Translations under genes and position numbers: made by a program
Part shown: positions 24,349-33,053 of the stretch, piece after piece
Layout: the number at the start of each line of letters is the position of its first letter
Numbering within the stretch: the stretch's first letter is position 1
The notes under the pieces: generated by a model
Told to the model about the DNA's origin: nothing
Seen by the model: only the letters and a program-made list of their open reading frames with translations
Databases searched by the model: none
Source: Rhodococcus opacus
GTDB taxonomy: Bacteria > Actinomycetota > Actinomycetes > Mycobacteriales > Mycobacteriaceae
Length of the DNA stretch: 64,000 nt
NCBI RefSeq assembly: GCF_012396235.1
Contig: NZ_JAAXPA010000032.1
Location: 42,065 to 106,064, forward strand
Reading direction: 5' to 3'

Positions 24349-24389
24349 CCTGTACGGTAGCGTGTTGTGTACAGGTTGATGTTCCACGA
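24349..24389 (+). other. attR: 13-bp core with flanking inverted repeat
   Basis: Core TGATGTTCCACGA at 24377-24389, identical to attL. Directly before it, CCTGTAC (24349-24355) and GTACAGG (24369-24375) form an inverted repeat inside the element, a candidate integrase-binding arm or an operator for int. The element end also supplies GTG TAC AGG TTG in frame with trmL, replacing the native GTG TTC CGA GTG. Confidence 0.82.
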
Positions 24390-24834
24390 ACCCCGAATCC
24401 CACCCAATACCGGCAACGCCATCCGCATGGTGGCGGGCACCGGCTGCGAACTGCACCTCGTGGGTCCACTCGGATTCGACCTGTCCGAGCCGAAACTCAA
24501 ACGCGCCGGGCTCGACTACCACGACCTGGCGTCGGTGACCGTGCACGAGAACCTGGAGGCGGCCTGGGCCGCGGTGGAGCCTGCGCGGGTGTACGCCTTC
24601 ACCGCCCACGCCACCGTGTCGTACGCCGACATCGCCTACCGGCCCGGCGACGTTCTGTTGTTCGGTCCCGAACCCACCGGACTGTCGGAGGAAGTGCTGG
24701 CGGATCCCCACGTGACGGAGCGACTCCGCATCCCCATGCTGCCCGGCCGGCGGTCGCTGAACCTGTCGAACGCCGCCGCCCTCGTCACGTACGAGGCGTG
24801 GCGGCAGCACGGATTCAAAGGGGCTGCGCTGTAG
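24367..24834 (+). CDS. trmL: tRNA (cytidine(34)-2'-O)-methyltransferase
   Basis: A 155-residue SPOUT (SpoU-type) methyltransferase that modifies the wobble base of tRNA-Leu. The motifs are visible: FHEPRIPPNTGNAIRM at the N-terminus, LLFGPEPTGL in the centre and IPMLPGRRSLNLSNAAALVTYEAWRQ at the knot. It starts at GTG 24367. The first four codons come from the integrated element, the native start being left behind at 12390, so the protein differs from the ancestral one only at residues 2-4 (YRL instead of FRV). Its promoter is now element-derived. The 3' end overlaps the convergent LysR gene by 20 bp. Confidence 0.93.
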   Translation: MYRLMFHEPRIPPNTGNAIRMVAGTGCELHLVGPLGFDLSEPKLKRAGLDYHDLASVTVHENLEAAWAAVEPARVYAFTAHATVSYADIAYRPGDVLLFGPEPTGLSEEVLADPHVTERLRIPMLPGRRSLNLSNAAALVTYEAWRQHGFKGAAL

Positions 24835-25759
24835 CTCCGACGGCTGCGGCCCCGATACCCGCGGCCGCGCCGGCACCGAGGGCGATGTCGAGGAAATCGC
24901 GCGCCGCACCCTGAACGCCGCGCACCGGGTCCCAGACGGCGGAGAGCCGCCGCGGAAGCGTCAACCCCTCCACCTGAACGGAGGCGAGGCGGCCGTCCGT
25001 CAGGTCGGCGGCCACCGCCAGCGACGACAGCACTGCCGGAGCGTTACCCGCCACGACGGCCGCCTTCACCGCCGTGCACGACGTCAACTCGAGCAACGGC
25101 GGGACGCACTGCGGCACCGCGTTCTCCAGAGTAGTGCGCGTCCCGGAACCGGACTCCCGCTGGATCATCGGCGTCGCGGCGAGTTCCGACACGGGAATCG
25201 GCGACCGTCGGACCCATTCGTGCTCCGGCGGCACCACGACCACCAGATGGTCGCGGCCGATCTCCCGCACCTGCAGTCCCGCCGGAATGTCCGGGCCCTC
25301 GACGAACCCGAGATCCGCCTCACCGGACAGCACCCGGGCGGTCACCTCGGACGAGTTGAGCAGCCGCACGTTGGTGACCACGTTCGGGTACTTGCGCCGC
25401 ATCGCGACGGTCCACCCGGGGACCAGGTACTCGGCGATCGTCATGCTGGCCGCCACCGTCAGCCCGGCCTGCCGCTCGCCGCGCAGCGCCGCGACTCCCG
25501 ACGCCAGTTCCTCGGCCGTGGCGAGGATGTGACTCGCCCATTCGAGGATGAGCGCACCCTCCGATGTGGGGCGTACCCCGCTGGCGCCGCGGCTGAACAC
25601 CTTGATACCGAACTGCCGCTCGGCCGAACGCACCCGGGCGCTGACGGCCTGCTGACTGAGCCCGTGTTCGCGCCCCGCCGCGCCCATGCTTCCGAGCCGC
25701 TCGACGGACAGCAGGACGTCGAGGGCACTGAGTTCGGGTACTCGGGGGGACAGCGGCAC
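24815..25759 (-). CDS. LysR-family transcriptional regulator
   Basis: A 314-residue regulator. The N-terminal HTH (LSALDVLLSVERLGSMGAAGREHGLSQQAVSARVRSAERQFGIKVFSR) is typical, followed by a LysR substrate-binding fold (residues 95-290). The C-terminal tail is unusually Ala/Gly-rich. It is divergent from a TDT-family transporter with a perfect dyad between them, so it most likely controls that gene and itself. The effector is unknown; the transporter suggests an organic acid or an anion such as sulfite. Confidence 0.9.
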   Translation of the reverse strand: MPLSPRVPELSALDVLLSVERLGSMGAAGREHGLSQQAVSARVRSAERQFGIKVFSRGASGVRPTSEGALILEWASHILATAEELASGVAALRGERQAGLTVAASMTIAEYLVPGWTVAMRRKYPNVVTNVRLLNSSEVTARVLSGEADLGFVEGPDIPAGLQVREIGRDHLVVVVPPEHEWVRRSPIPVSELAATPMIQRESGSGTRTTLENAVPQCVPPLLELTSCTAVKAAVVAGNAPAVLSSLAVAADLTDGRLASVQVEGLTLPRRLSAVWDPVRGVQGAARDFLDIALGAGAAAGIGAAAVGATAQPL

Positions 25760-25773
25760 AACCCTAGGCTAGT

Positions 25774-25794
25774 CCCACAAACGCGATTTGTGGG
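25774..25794. promoter_or_regulatory. dyad operator for the LysR regulator
   Basis: CCCACAAA (25774-25781), CGCGA, TTTGTGGG (25787-25794) is a perfect 8-bp inverted repeat with a five-base centre. It starts 15 bp upstream of the LysR start, in the short intergenic space shared with the transporter, which fits an autoregulatory LysR site. Confidence 0.65.
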
Positions 25795-25848
25795 TATTCA
25801 ACCACAAGCCTTCTACCGGCCACGACGATGCGTCGGCAAGCTCTAGGT

Positions 25849-26898
25849 ATGACCCCGAATTGGTTCGCAGCAGTGATGGGCACCGGCATCCTCGCAGTCG
25901 TCGCCGCGGCATTTCCGGCGGGCCTTCCGGTCGCCCGGACGGCCGCCGAGATCTTCTGGCTGATCGCCGTGACGCTGCTCGTCGTGCTGACGACCGCACT
26001 GGTGCGGCACTGGATCCGTCGCCGCGACGACGCACTCGCGGACGCGCGCAGCCACACGATGTTCCCGTTCTACGGTGCCGTGTCGATGGCGGTGCTGACG
26101 GTCGGCGCCGGCACCGGATCCGCCGGTCGCGAACTTCTCGGCGGTGTCGCCGTCCCCGCGTCGGCCGCCCTGTGGACGGTCGGGACCGTCATCGGACTCG
26201 TCACCTACGTCGTGATGGCGCGCCGGCTGACCCGGCCCCACCAGGTGACCCCGGTGCCGTCCTGGCTCATGCCCGTCGTGCCGCCCATGGTGTCGGCCGC
26301 CACCGGTGCCGCACTGGTCAAGCACCTCCCGGACGGCGCGCCGCAGATCGCGATGCTGGCGGTCTGCTACACCCTGTTCGCGCTGGCGCTGGGCGCCGCG
26401 CTGACCGTCGCCGTCGTCGTCGGACGCCATCTGCTAAGCAACGGGCTCCCCGACACCCCGCTCGTGCCCACGCTCTGGATTCCGCTCGGCGTGATCGGAC
26501 AGTCGGTGGCGGCGATCAATCTGCTCGGCGGGGCATCCGGCCACACCTGGCTCCACTCGGTGGGCGTGGTCTACGGGACCACGGTCGGCGCACTCGGCAT
26601 CCTCGCCCTCGTGACCCTGGTCACGGTGACCGCCAGGGCCTTTCGCCGCGGGTTGACGTTCACGCCCAGCTGGTGGAGTTTCACGTTCCCCGTCGGCACC
26701 TGCGCGCTGGGCGCGAACTCGCTGGGCGTCGCGCTGGACTCGGTCGTGATCGTCGGCGCAGGCGTGACCCTGTGGTGCGCTCTTGTCCTGATCTGGAGCA
26801 CCGTCGCGGTCCGCACACTGCGGCACGCCGCCGGGCAACGGGGTGGGCGCGTGGTCCGCGACGACCCCGCGGCCCACGCCCTCAGCGCGGTCCGCTGA
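25849..26898 (+). CDS. TDT-family transporter (TehA/SLAC1-like)
   Basis: A 349-residue protein with about ten hydrophobic segments. It begins TPNWFAAVMGTGILAVVAA, the signature first helix of the tellurite-resistance/dicarboxylate transporter family, and contains the family's SWWSFTFPVGTCALG near residue 270. Members carry malate, sulfite or anions across the membrane. ATG 25849 gives the family-like N-terminus; an ATG at 25828 would add seven residues. Divergent from the LysR gene. Confidence 0.88.
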   Translation: MTPNWFAAVMGTGILAVVAAAFPAGLPVARTAAEIFWLIAVTLLVVLTTALVRHWIRRRDDALADARSHTMFPFYGAVSMAVLTVGAGTGSAGRELLGGVAVPASAALWTVGTVIGLVTYVVMARRLTRPHQVTPVPSWLMPVVPPMVSAATGAALVKHLPDGAPQIAMLAVCYTLFALALGAALTVAVVVGRHLLSNGLPDTPLVPTLWIPLGVIGQSVAAINLLGGASGHTWLHSVGVVYGTTVGALGILALVTLVTVTARAFRRGLTFTPSWWSFTFPVGTCALGANSLGVALDSVVIVGAGVTLWCALVLIWSTVAVRTLRHAAGQRGGRVVRDDPAAHALSAVR

Positions 26899-26920
26899 CC
26901 GCGAACCGGTGCTTCGGGTG

Positions 26921-27229
26921 TCAGGCGCCCGAATCGACGGGACGTCCGGACTGCATCCACGCGGACGTGCCGCCCGCGACCGACACGGCGTTGATCCCCC
27001 GTGCGTTCAGGTACTCCGCCGCCTGCAGGCTCCGGCCGCCCACCCCGCAGATCACGTAGACGACCTCGGCTTCCGGGATCTCGTCCACGCGCGCGACGAA
27101 CTCACTGAGCGGAATCAGCGTCACACCCGGCACCCGCGCCTGGGCGTACTCGTCGGCCTCGCGCACATCGATGACGGGTGCGCCCGACGCCAATGCGCCG
27201 TCCAGGGCATTCAGGTCGACTTCGATCAT
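26921..27229 (-). CDS. single-domain rhodanese-like sulfurtransferase
   Basis: A 102-residue rhodanese. VIDVREADEYAQARVPGV is the typical N-terminal motif. The active-site loop CGVGGRS carries the persulfide-forming cysteine, and SVAGGTSAWMQSGRPV is the C-terminal signature. The protein is cytosolic. Its ATG overlaps the stop of the upstream DUF4349 gene by 4 bp, so it is coupled to it; a functional reason for that pairing is not evident. Confidence 0.92.
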   Translation of the reverse strand: MIEVDLNALDGALASGAPVIDVREADEYAQARVPGVTLIPLSEFVARVDEIPEAEVVYVICGVGGRSLQAAEYLNARGINAVSVAGGTSAWMQSGRPVDSGA

Positions 27230-28119
27230 TGCGTCTTCGCCTCTTCTCGTTCCGGCGCCGGGCCCGACGGTGGGCCGGGCGGCCTGTTGTACATCCGGCG
27301 CAGACGGTACGCGCCGTACACGACCAGTGCGATGACGGCCACGAATCCGAACCAGGGAATCAGCGCCCCCACGACCACGGCGCCGCCCTTGATCGCCGAC
27401 AGCAGGGCGTGCCAGCCCGCGACGAGCCCTTCCCAGAAGTTGTCCGGACCGGGACTGGGCTGCTCGGCATCCGTGGAGGTGACGTCGATCATGAGCGTGG
27501 CCAGTGCCACCTGGTCGCTCAGCGACCGCTTCTGGGCGGTGAGGCTGTCCAGTTCGCCCTGACGCTCCGACAGCGCCCTCTCGGCTTCGATCAGATCCGC
27601 GGTGTTCGCCGCCGACGTGATGAGCCCCTGCAGCCGGGTGACGGATGCCGTCAACGCGCCGATCCGGGCGTCGAGATCCTGCGACTGCATCGTCACGTCG
27701 CTCTTCGTGACGCTGACGCTGGTGACCGTGCCCAGTTCCCGCAGATCGTCCAACGTCCGGGTGAGCGAATCGGCGGGCACCCGGATGGTCAGGGAACTGC
27801 TCGCGTCCTGATCATCGGAGCCCGGCTGTTCGGTGAGCTGGTCGACGCGTCCGCCCAGATCGTCGACCTTGTCCACGATCTGCCTGCCGACGGCCACCGG
27901 GTCGTCCGCCGTGAGCGCGACCTGACCGGTGATGATCTCCTGGCGGTCGGTGGGCGCCTGGTCCTTCGCGGGTTGCTGTACTGCGCCACCGATTTCCATC
28001 TGGCTCGAGTCCCCCGGTGTCGGGGCGGGCGACGGTTGGGAGGAATCACTGCCGGGACCACCACACCCCGCGAGCGCCAGCGAAGCCACGACGATCGCCG
28101 ACAAGACGTATCTCCTCAT
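27226..28119 (-). CDS. DUF4349-domain lipoprotein
   Basis: A 297-residue exported lipoprotein. The signal peptide ends in a lipobox SLALAGCGG, with Cys about residue 19. A Ser/Pro-rich linker follows, then the DUF4349 domain: RQEIITGQVALTADD, LGGRVDQLTEQ, a coiled coil at about residues 150-205, and the region ATLMIDVTS. A transmembrane helix near the C-terminus (VVVGALIPWFGFVAVIALVVYGAY) precedes a basic, Pro-rich tail. Function unknown. It is followed by the overlapping rhodanese gene. Confidence 0.88.
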   Translation of the reverse strand: MRRYVLSAIVVASLALAGCGGPGSDSSQPSPAPTPGDSSQMEIGGAVQQPAKDQAPTDRQEIITGQVALTADDPVAVGRQIVDKVDDLGGRVDQLTEQPGSDDQDASSSLTIRVPADSLTRTLDDLRELGTVTSVSVTKSDVTMQSQDLDARIGALTASVTRLQGLITSAANTADLIEAERALSERQGELDSLTAQKRSLSDQVALATLMIDVTSTDAEQPSPGPDNFWEGLVAGWHALLSAIKGGAVVVGALIPWFGFVAVIALVVYGAYRLRRMYNRPPGPPSGPAPEREEAKTQ

Positions 28120-28142
28120 GTCCGAATGCTAGCGGTGCCGGC

Positions 28143-31100
28143 TCACCTGAAGTCCCTGGATCTGGCGGACACCCGCAAATCCATCAGCTGCAGCCGATCC
28201 GCCACCACCGTCACCGCCCCCTCCGCGTTCTGCACCTTGCCGCGGACCAGCAGTGCGGGCGCCGTGTTGGCGAGCTTGCGGTATTTCGCCCACAACCCCA
28301 CCGAACACACCACGTTGACCATCCCGGTCTCGTCCTCGAGGTTGATGAACGTGACCCCCGCGGCCGTCGCCGGGCGCTGCCGGTGGGTCACCGCCCCACC
28401 CACCAGAACCCGGTCGCCGTCGGGGACATCGAGCAGGTGCGCCGCCGGGACCACCCCGAGCGCGTCGAGTTGCGGGCGCAGGAACTGGGTGGGGTACGTG
28501 TCCGGGGACACCCCGGTGGCCCACACGTCCGCCGCGGCCAGTTCGAGATCACTCATCCCCGGCAGGGTCGGCGCGCGGGTGGACGCCCCGATCCCCGGCA
28601 GCCGGTCGCGGCGCTCCCCCGCCGCGGCGCCCGCCGCCCACAACGCCTCCCGGCGGGACAACCCGAAACTGTCGAGAGCACCTGCGGTGGCCAGCGATTC
28701 GGCTTGCGCCGTGCTCAGTTCCACCCGGCCGGCGAGGTCGAGGAACGACGTGTACGGCCCTCCGTCGCCGCGGGATTCGACGATCCGCTCGGCCAGCGCG
28801 GTCCCGATGTGCCGCACCTCCCCGAGCCCGAGACGCACCTCCGTCCCGCCCGCCTCGACGGTGGCGTGGGCGAGACTCGCATTGATGTCTGCGCCGTGCA
28901 CCTGCACCCCGTGCCTGCGGGCGTCGGCCACCAGCGACTGCGGCGAGTAGAACCCCATCGGCTGCGCCCGCAGCAGACCGGCGCAAAACGCCGCCGAGTG
29001 ATGCAACTTGAACCACGACGAATAGAACACCAGGGCGGCGAAACTCTGCGAATGACTTTCGGGGAAACCGAAATTCGCGAAAGCGAACAGCTTCTCGTAG
29101 ATCCGGTCGGCCACATCGTCGCCGATCCCGTGCATCTCCCGCATGCCCCGGTAGAGCCGCCCCCTCAGCCGTTCCATCTTCTCGGGCGACCGTTTGGAAC
29201 CCATGGCCCGGCGGAGCTGGTCGGCCTCGGCCGGGCTGAAACCCGCCACGTCGACCGCCATCTGCATCAACTGCTCCTGGAACAGCGGCACACCCAACGT
29301 CCGCTTCAGCGCCTTCTCCAGGGACGGGTGGTCGTAGGTCACCGGTTCGAGCTTGTTGCGGCGGCGGATGTACGGGTGCACCGATCCGCCCTGGATCGGA
29401 CCGGGGCGGATGAGCGCCACCTCCACCACCAGGTCGTAGAAGTTCCGTGGTTTCAGCCTCGGCAGGGTGGCCATCTGGGCCCGTGACTCCACCTGAAACA
29501 CCCCCACCGAGTCCGCCCGCTGCAACATCTCGTAGACGGCCTCCTCGGAGAGGTCCAGCTGCGACAGATCCACCTCGATCCCCTTGTGCTCGGCCACGAG
29601 GTCGATCATGTAGTGCAGCGCGGACAGCATGCCGAGGCCCAGCATGTCGAACTTCACCAGACCCACCGCCGCGCAATCGTCCTTGTCCCACTGCAGAACG
29701 CTGCGGTTCTCCATGCGCGCCCACTCCACCGGGCACACGTCGGCGATCGGCCGGTCGCAGATCACCATGCCGCCCGAGTGGATGCCGAGGTGCCGCGGAA
29801 ACCCCTCGATCTGAGCGGCCAGTTCGAGGACGGCGGGCGGAATGTCGGTGCCGACCTCCTTCCCGATGCCACCCCAGCGGCTGACCTGTTTGCTCCACGC
29901 GTCCTGCTGCCCCTGCGAGAAACCCAGTGCCCGGGCCATGTCCCGCACCGAGGACTTTCCGCGGTACGTGATGACGTTCGCCACCTGCGCCGCGTACTGG
30001 CGGCCGTACTTGGCGTAGACGTGCTGGATGGCCTCCTCCCGGCGATCGGATTCGATGTCGACGTCGATGTCCGGGGGGCCGTCGCGTTCGGGTGAGAGGA
30101 ACCGTTCGAACAGCAGTTTGTTGCGGACGGGATCCACGTTGGTGATGCCGATGGCGTAGCAGACGGCGGAGTTGGCCGCCGAACCCCTTCCCTGGCAGAG
30201 GATGTCGTTGTTCTTGCAGAACGACACGATGTCGTGGACCACCAGGAAGTAGCCCGGGAAGTTCAGCGCGGTGATGATGTCCAGTTCGTGCTCGATCTGC
30301 CGGTAGGCCTCCGGGCGGTCCGCCGGCGCACCGTACCGGCGGCGCGCCCCGTCCATCGTGAGCTGCCGCAGCCAGCTCGCCTCGGTGTGCCCGTCGGGCA
30401 CGTCGAACGGTGGCAGTTGCGGCGCGATGAGCCGCAGGTCGAACGCACACTCCAGCCCGAGGTCCGCCGCACCGCGCACAGCTTCCGGGTACGCGGCGAA
30501 GAGGTGCGCCATCTCCTCACCGGACCGCAGGTGCGCTCCCCCGGCGGGCGCCAGGTGCCCGGCCGCGTCGTCGAGGCTCTGCCGGGCCCGGACGGCGGCC
30601 ATCGCCATGGCCAGCCTCCGGCGCGGCGGTCCCGCGAAGTGCGCCGCCGTGGACGCGATCACCCGAAGTCCGTGCTGCTGTGCGAGTTCGGCGAGGTCGG
30701 CGTTGCGCTCACCGTCCTCCGCGATGCCGTGATGGGTGAGTTCCACCGTGACCCGGTCGGCCCCGAACCGGTCGATCAGCTCCCGCAGCCGGGCGGCCGC
30801 GGCGTCCGGGCCACCGTCGGCCAGGGCCTGACGCACATGCCCCTTCCGGCACCCGGTCAGGATCTGCCAGTGCCCCCCGGCCGCGTCGGTGAGACGGTCG
30901 AGGTCGTAGCGCAGCTTGCCCTTCTCCCCGCCCGCGAGATGCGCCGCCGCGATTTCCCGGGAGAGCCGCCGGTACCCGTCCTGACCTCGCGCCAGTACCA
31001 GCAGATGGGCGTCGTCCAATGTCAGTTCTGATCCGAACACGGTGCGCATGTTCAGTTCCTTCGCCGCCTCCGCGAACCGGACCACACCGTAGAACCCGTC

Positions 31101-31406
31101 GTGGTCGGTGAGTGCGATGGCCTCGAGACCGAGCCGGACGGCCTCCTCCACCAACTCTTCCGGCGGGGAGGCGCCGTCGAGGAAACTGAACGCCGAATGC
31201 GCGTGGAGTTCGGCGTACGGAACGGTGGAGCCGGTGCGCTCCTGACGGCCCGCCCGGTACTCCCCCCGCTTGCGGGACCACGCGGGGCTGTCGCCGCCGT
31301 CGCCCGGATACAGCGACTCCGGGCTGACCCGCCCCGGCCTGCCCGACAGGACGCGCTCCATCTCGGACCACGTCGGCGGACCGTTTCCCCAACCCATCGG
31401 GCACAC
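28143..31406 (-). CDS. dnaE2: error-prone DNA polymerase III alpha subunit
   Basis: A 1087-residue C-family polymerase for SOS mutagenesis. The PHP domain starts at about residue 63 (YAELHAHSAFSFLDGASPPEELV). The palm contains PDIDVDIESDRREE with catalytic aspartates, and GRGSAANSAVCYAIGIT, LGIHSGGMVICDRP and FGFPESHSQSFAALVFYSSWFKLHH are typical of DnaE2. An OB fold is at the C-terminus. The start could be ATG 31406 or the in-frame ATG 31397. A perfect LexA box lies upstream, and the partner genes imuA'-imuB are elsewhere in the window. Confidence 0.96.
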   Translation of the reverse strand: MCPMGWGNGPPTWSEMERVLSGRPGRVSPESLYPGDGGDSPAWSRKRGEYRAGRQERTGSTVPYAELHAHSAFSFLDGASPPEELVEEAVRLGLEAIALTDHDGFYGVVRFAEAAKELNMRTVFGSELTLDDAHLLVLARGQDGYRRLSREIAAAHLAGGEKGKLRYDLDRLTDAAGGHWQILTGCRKGHVRQALADGGPDAAAARLRELIDRFGADRVTVELTHHGIAEDGERNADLAELAQQHGLRVIASTAAHFAGPPRRRLAMAMAAVRARQSLDDAAGHLAPAGGAHLRSGEEMAHLFAAYPEAVRGAADLGLECAFDLRLIAPQLPPFDVPDGHTEASWLRQLTMDGARRRYGAPADRPEAYRQIEHELDIITALNFPGYFLVVHDIVSFCKNNDILCQGRGSAANSAVCYAIGITNVDPVRNKLLFERFLSPERDGPPDIDVDIESDRREEAIQHVYAKYGRQYAAQVANVITYRGKSSVRDMARALGFSQGQQDAWSKQVSRWGGIGKEVGTDIPPAVLELAAQIEGFPRHLGIHSGGMVICDRPIADVCPVEWARMENRSVLQWDKDDCAAVGLVKFDMLGLGMLSALHYMIDLVAEHKGIEVDLSQLDLSEEAVYEMLQRADSVGVFQVESRAQMATLPRLKPRNFYDLVVEVALIRPGPIQGGSVHPYIRRRNKLEPVTYDHPSLEKALKRTLGVPLFQEQLMQMAVDVAGFSPAEADQLRRAMGSKRSPEKMERLRGRLYRGMREMHGIGDDVADRIYEKLFAFANFGFPESHSQSFAALVFYSSWFKLHHSAAFCAGLLRAQPMGFYSPQSLVADARRHGVQVHGADINASLAHATVEAGGTEVRLGLGEVRHIGTALAERIVESRGDGGPYTSFLDLAGRVELSTAQAESLATAGALDSFGLSRREALWAAGAAAGERRDRLPGIGASTRAPTLPGMSDLELAAADVWATGVSPDTYPTQFLRPQLDALGVVPAAHLLDVPDGDRVLVGGAVTHRQRPATAAGVTFINLEDETGMVNVVCSVGLWAKYRKLANTAPALLVRGKVQNAEGAVTVVADRLQLMDLRVSARSRDFR

Positions 31407-31470
31407 CTCTTCATATCGCGCACGTGCCGTGCCGAAACCATGGAAGATGCCGCTGGGGAAGACGCATCAT

Positions 31471-31486
31471 TCGAACGGGAGTTCGA
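31471..31486 (-). promoter_or_regulatory. LexA (SOS) box of dnaE2
   Basis: TCGAAC GGGA GTTCGA is a perfect palindromic SOS box of the actinobacterial consensus TCGAAC-N4-GTTCGA, 65 bp upstream of the dnaE2 start. Confidence 0.9.
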
Positions 31487-31540
31487 ATGCCTTCAGTGTG
31501 CCATCACACGCGCGGAGCGGTCAACGCGGGCCACCCGGAT

Positions 31541-32284
31541 TCACGTCACGAGCGCGGTCAGGCCTCTCAGACGGTCCTCGACCGGCCTCCTCGGGCAGCT
31601 CACGCACTTGCCCGACCCGGGGGTCTCGTAGATCAGGCAGCACGACGCCCGCTGCGTGAACCGGCGCGACGATGCCCCGGCCCGGACGTCGACGAACCGC
31701 GGGTCCGGCATCACCACACCGACGCGGCGGAGTGCGTCCACCAGCCCCCGCGCGAAGATGCTGCCGCGTGCGCGATCGCCGCACGCCGTTCCCGCGTCGA
31801 GTGCCCGGTTGGCGATCGAATCCGTCGTGATCGCCCACATCGCGGCCTGCCGCACCCCGGACGCCGCGGCGAGAGCGTCGATGATCGGCGTCAGCGCGGC
31901 GGCCATGTCGGACGCCAGCTCGGACAGCCCCTCGGTGACCGGCAGTGCCGACGACGCGGTCAGGCCGCCGAGGTACCCGTCGTCCCGCAGGAATGCCACG
32001 GCGTCGCCGAGCCGCGGCCGGGCGGCGACACCCGTGACGAGCGCGGTCGCGATCGGAATCCCGGTCAGTGTCGAGCTGGCCGAGTACCACCACAGGGTGC
32101 CGTTGACCCGGGGGTCGTCGCTGCCCCACCGCCTCGCCGTGTCCGCGACCCGGTCCGCGAGCCAGCCCGGATCGGTCAGGCACACGGCCGGGAACGAGAA
32201 GGCGCCGGAGTACTCGATCTGATCGGCGATCATCGGGACGCGGCGGGCGGTCAGCTCGTACACACGCCGCAGTTGCTCATCCAT
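31541..32284 (-). CDS. FhuF-like (2Fe-2S) protein, last gene of an ABC import operon
   Basis: A 247-residue protein whose C-terminus carries the FhuF-type [2Fe-2S] motif CC-x10-C-x2-C (RASCCLIYETPGSGKCVSCP, residues about 214-233). The rest resembles the IucA/FhuF-like reductase fold found beside siderophore transport genes, where such proteins reduce ferric siderophores in the cytosol. It overlaps the ATPase gene by 8 bp. If the operon imports cobalamin, as its riboswitch suggests, the protein might reduce the cobalt centre instead; this is speculative. Confidence 0.78.
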   Translation of the reverse strand: MDEQLRRVYELTARRVPMIADQIEYSGAFSFPAVCLTDPGWLADRVADTARRWGSDDPRVNGTLWWYSASSTLTGIPIATALVTGVAARPRLGDAVAFLRDDGYLGGLTASSALPVTEGLSELASDMAAALTPIIDALAAASGVRQAAMWAITTDSIANRALDAGTACGDRARGSIFARGLVDALRRVGVVMPDPRFVDVRAGASSRRFTQRASCCLIYETPGSGKCVSCPRRPVEDRLRGLTALVT

Positions 32285-33053
32285 CGGCCAACCCCAGGAT
32301 CTCCATCGACAACCGCGGCGTCGACCGCATGATCGCGCGGATGCCGAACACCCCGCCGAGGACGGCGTCGTCCAGCACGTCGGCGGGCGGACCGGTGCTG
32401 ATCACCCGTCCATCGTGCATCACGGCCAGCGTGTCGCAGTACTCGACGGCCAGCCGGAGGTCGTGCATGGTCACGACGATCGCCAGACCGTCGCACGCGA
32501 GGTCACGCAGCAGGTTCATCACCGTCAGCTGATGCCGCAGGTCTAGGTGGTTGGTGGGTTCGTCGAGCAGCAGCACCCTCGGCTGCTGCGCGAGAGCCCG
32601 GGCGATCGACACCCGCTGACGCTCCCCGCCCGACAGTGCCTGGACGTCGCGACCGGCGAGTTCGGCCAGCCCCACCTGACGGACGCACGTCTCGACGATC
32701 TCGCCGTCGGCGCCGTTCGCCCGTTCGAACCAGCCCCGGTGCGGGACGCGTCCGAGCGAAACGGATTCGCGCACAGTCAGTCCCGCGGACACCCGCGGTT
32801 CCTGGGTGCTCGCCCCGATGGTGCGGGCCAGTGCCCGCCGGCCCAGATCGGCTGTGTCCGCTCCGTCGACGACGACGGCGCCCCCGGTCGGGGTGAGCGC
32901 GCGGTAGCAGCAGCGCAGCGCGGTGGTCTTCCCGGAACCGTTGGGCCCGACCAACGCCAGCACCTCACCGGGACGCACGGAGAAGTCGACGCCGTGCAGC
33001 ACTTCCCGCGGCCCGAGTTCGGCGCGGACCCGTTGCAGACTCAGCGCGGTCAC
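32277..33053 (-). CDS. btuD: ABC transporter ATP-binding protein, FepC/BtuD type
   Basis: A 258-residue ATPase. Walker A is GPNGSGKTT, the signature motif is LSGGERQRVSIARAL, Walker B is VLLLDEPTNHLD and the switch His is in VTMHDL. The D-loop region is typical of siderophore/vitamin B12 importers. It starts at GTG 33053, overlapping the permease stop by 4 bp (GTGA). The gene symbol rests on the cobalamin riboswitch ahead of the operon; by sequence alone FepC or FecE would fit as well. Confidence 0.88.
   Translation of the reverse strand: MTALSLQRVRAELGPREVLHGVDFSVRPGEVLALVGPNGSGKTTALRCCYRALTPTGGAVVVDGADTADLGRRALARTIGASTQEPRVSAGLTVRESVSLGRVPHRGWFERANGADGEIVETCVRQVGLAELAGRDVQALSGGERQRVSIARALAQQPRVLLLDEPTNHLDLRHQLTVMNLLRDLACDGLAIVVTMHDLRLAVEYCDTLAVMHDGRVISTGPPADVLDDAVLGGVFGIRAIMRSTPRLSMEILGLADG

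Larger units (their letters stand above)
12400..24376. mobile_element. 12-kb integrative element inserted at the 5' end of trmL
   Basis: The segment is flanked by a 13-bp direct repeat (12400-12412 and 24377-24389), carries a large serine integrase at its right end and splits the first codons of trmL. Left of it the native trmL start (GTG TTC CGA GTG ATG TTC CAC GA) survives as a 16-codon stub ending in TAG. Right of it trmL continues from the same codons. Codon use, AT content and Cys-rich small ORFs differ from the flanks. Cargo: two small ORFs, a structured region, a basic 49-residue protein plus TIR protein, a zinc-ribbon/nuclease fusion, unknowns, a RecA-like ATPase and a wHTH protein. 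No relaxase, secretion or capsid genes are seen. Confidence 0.9.
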
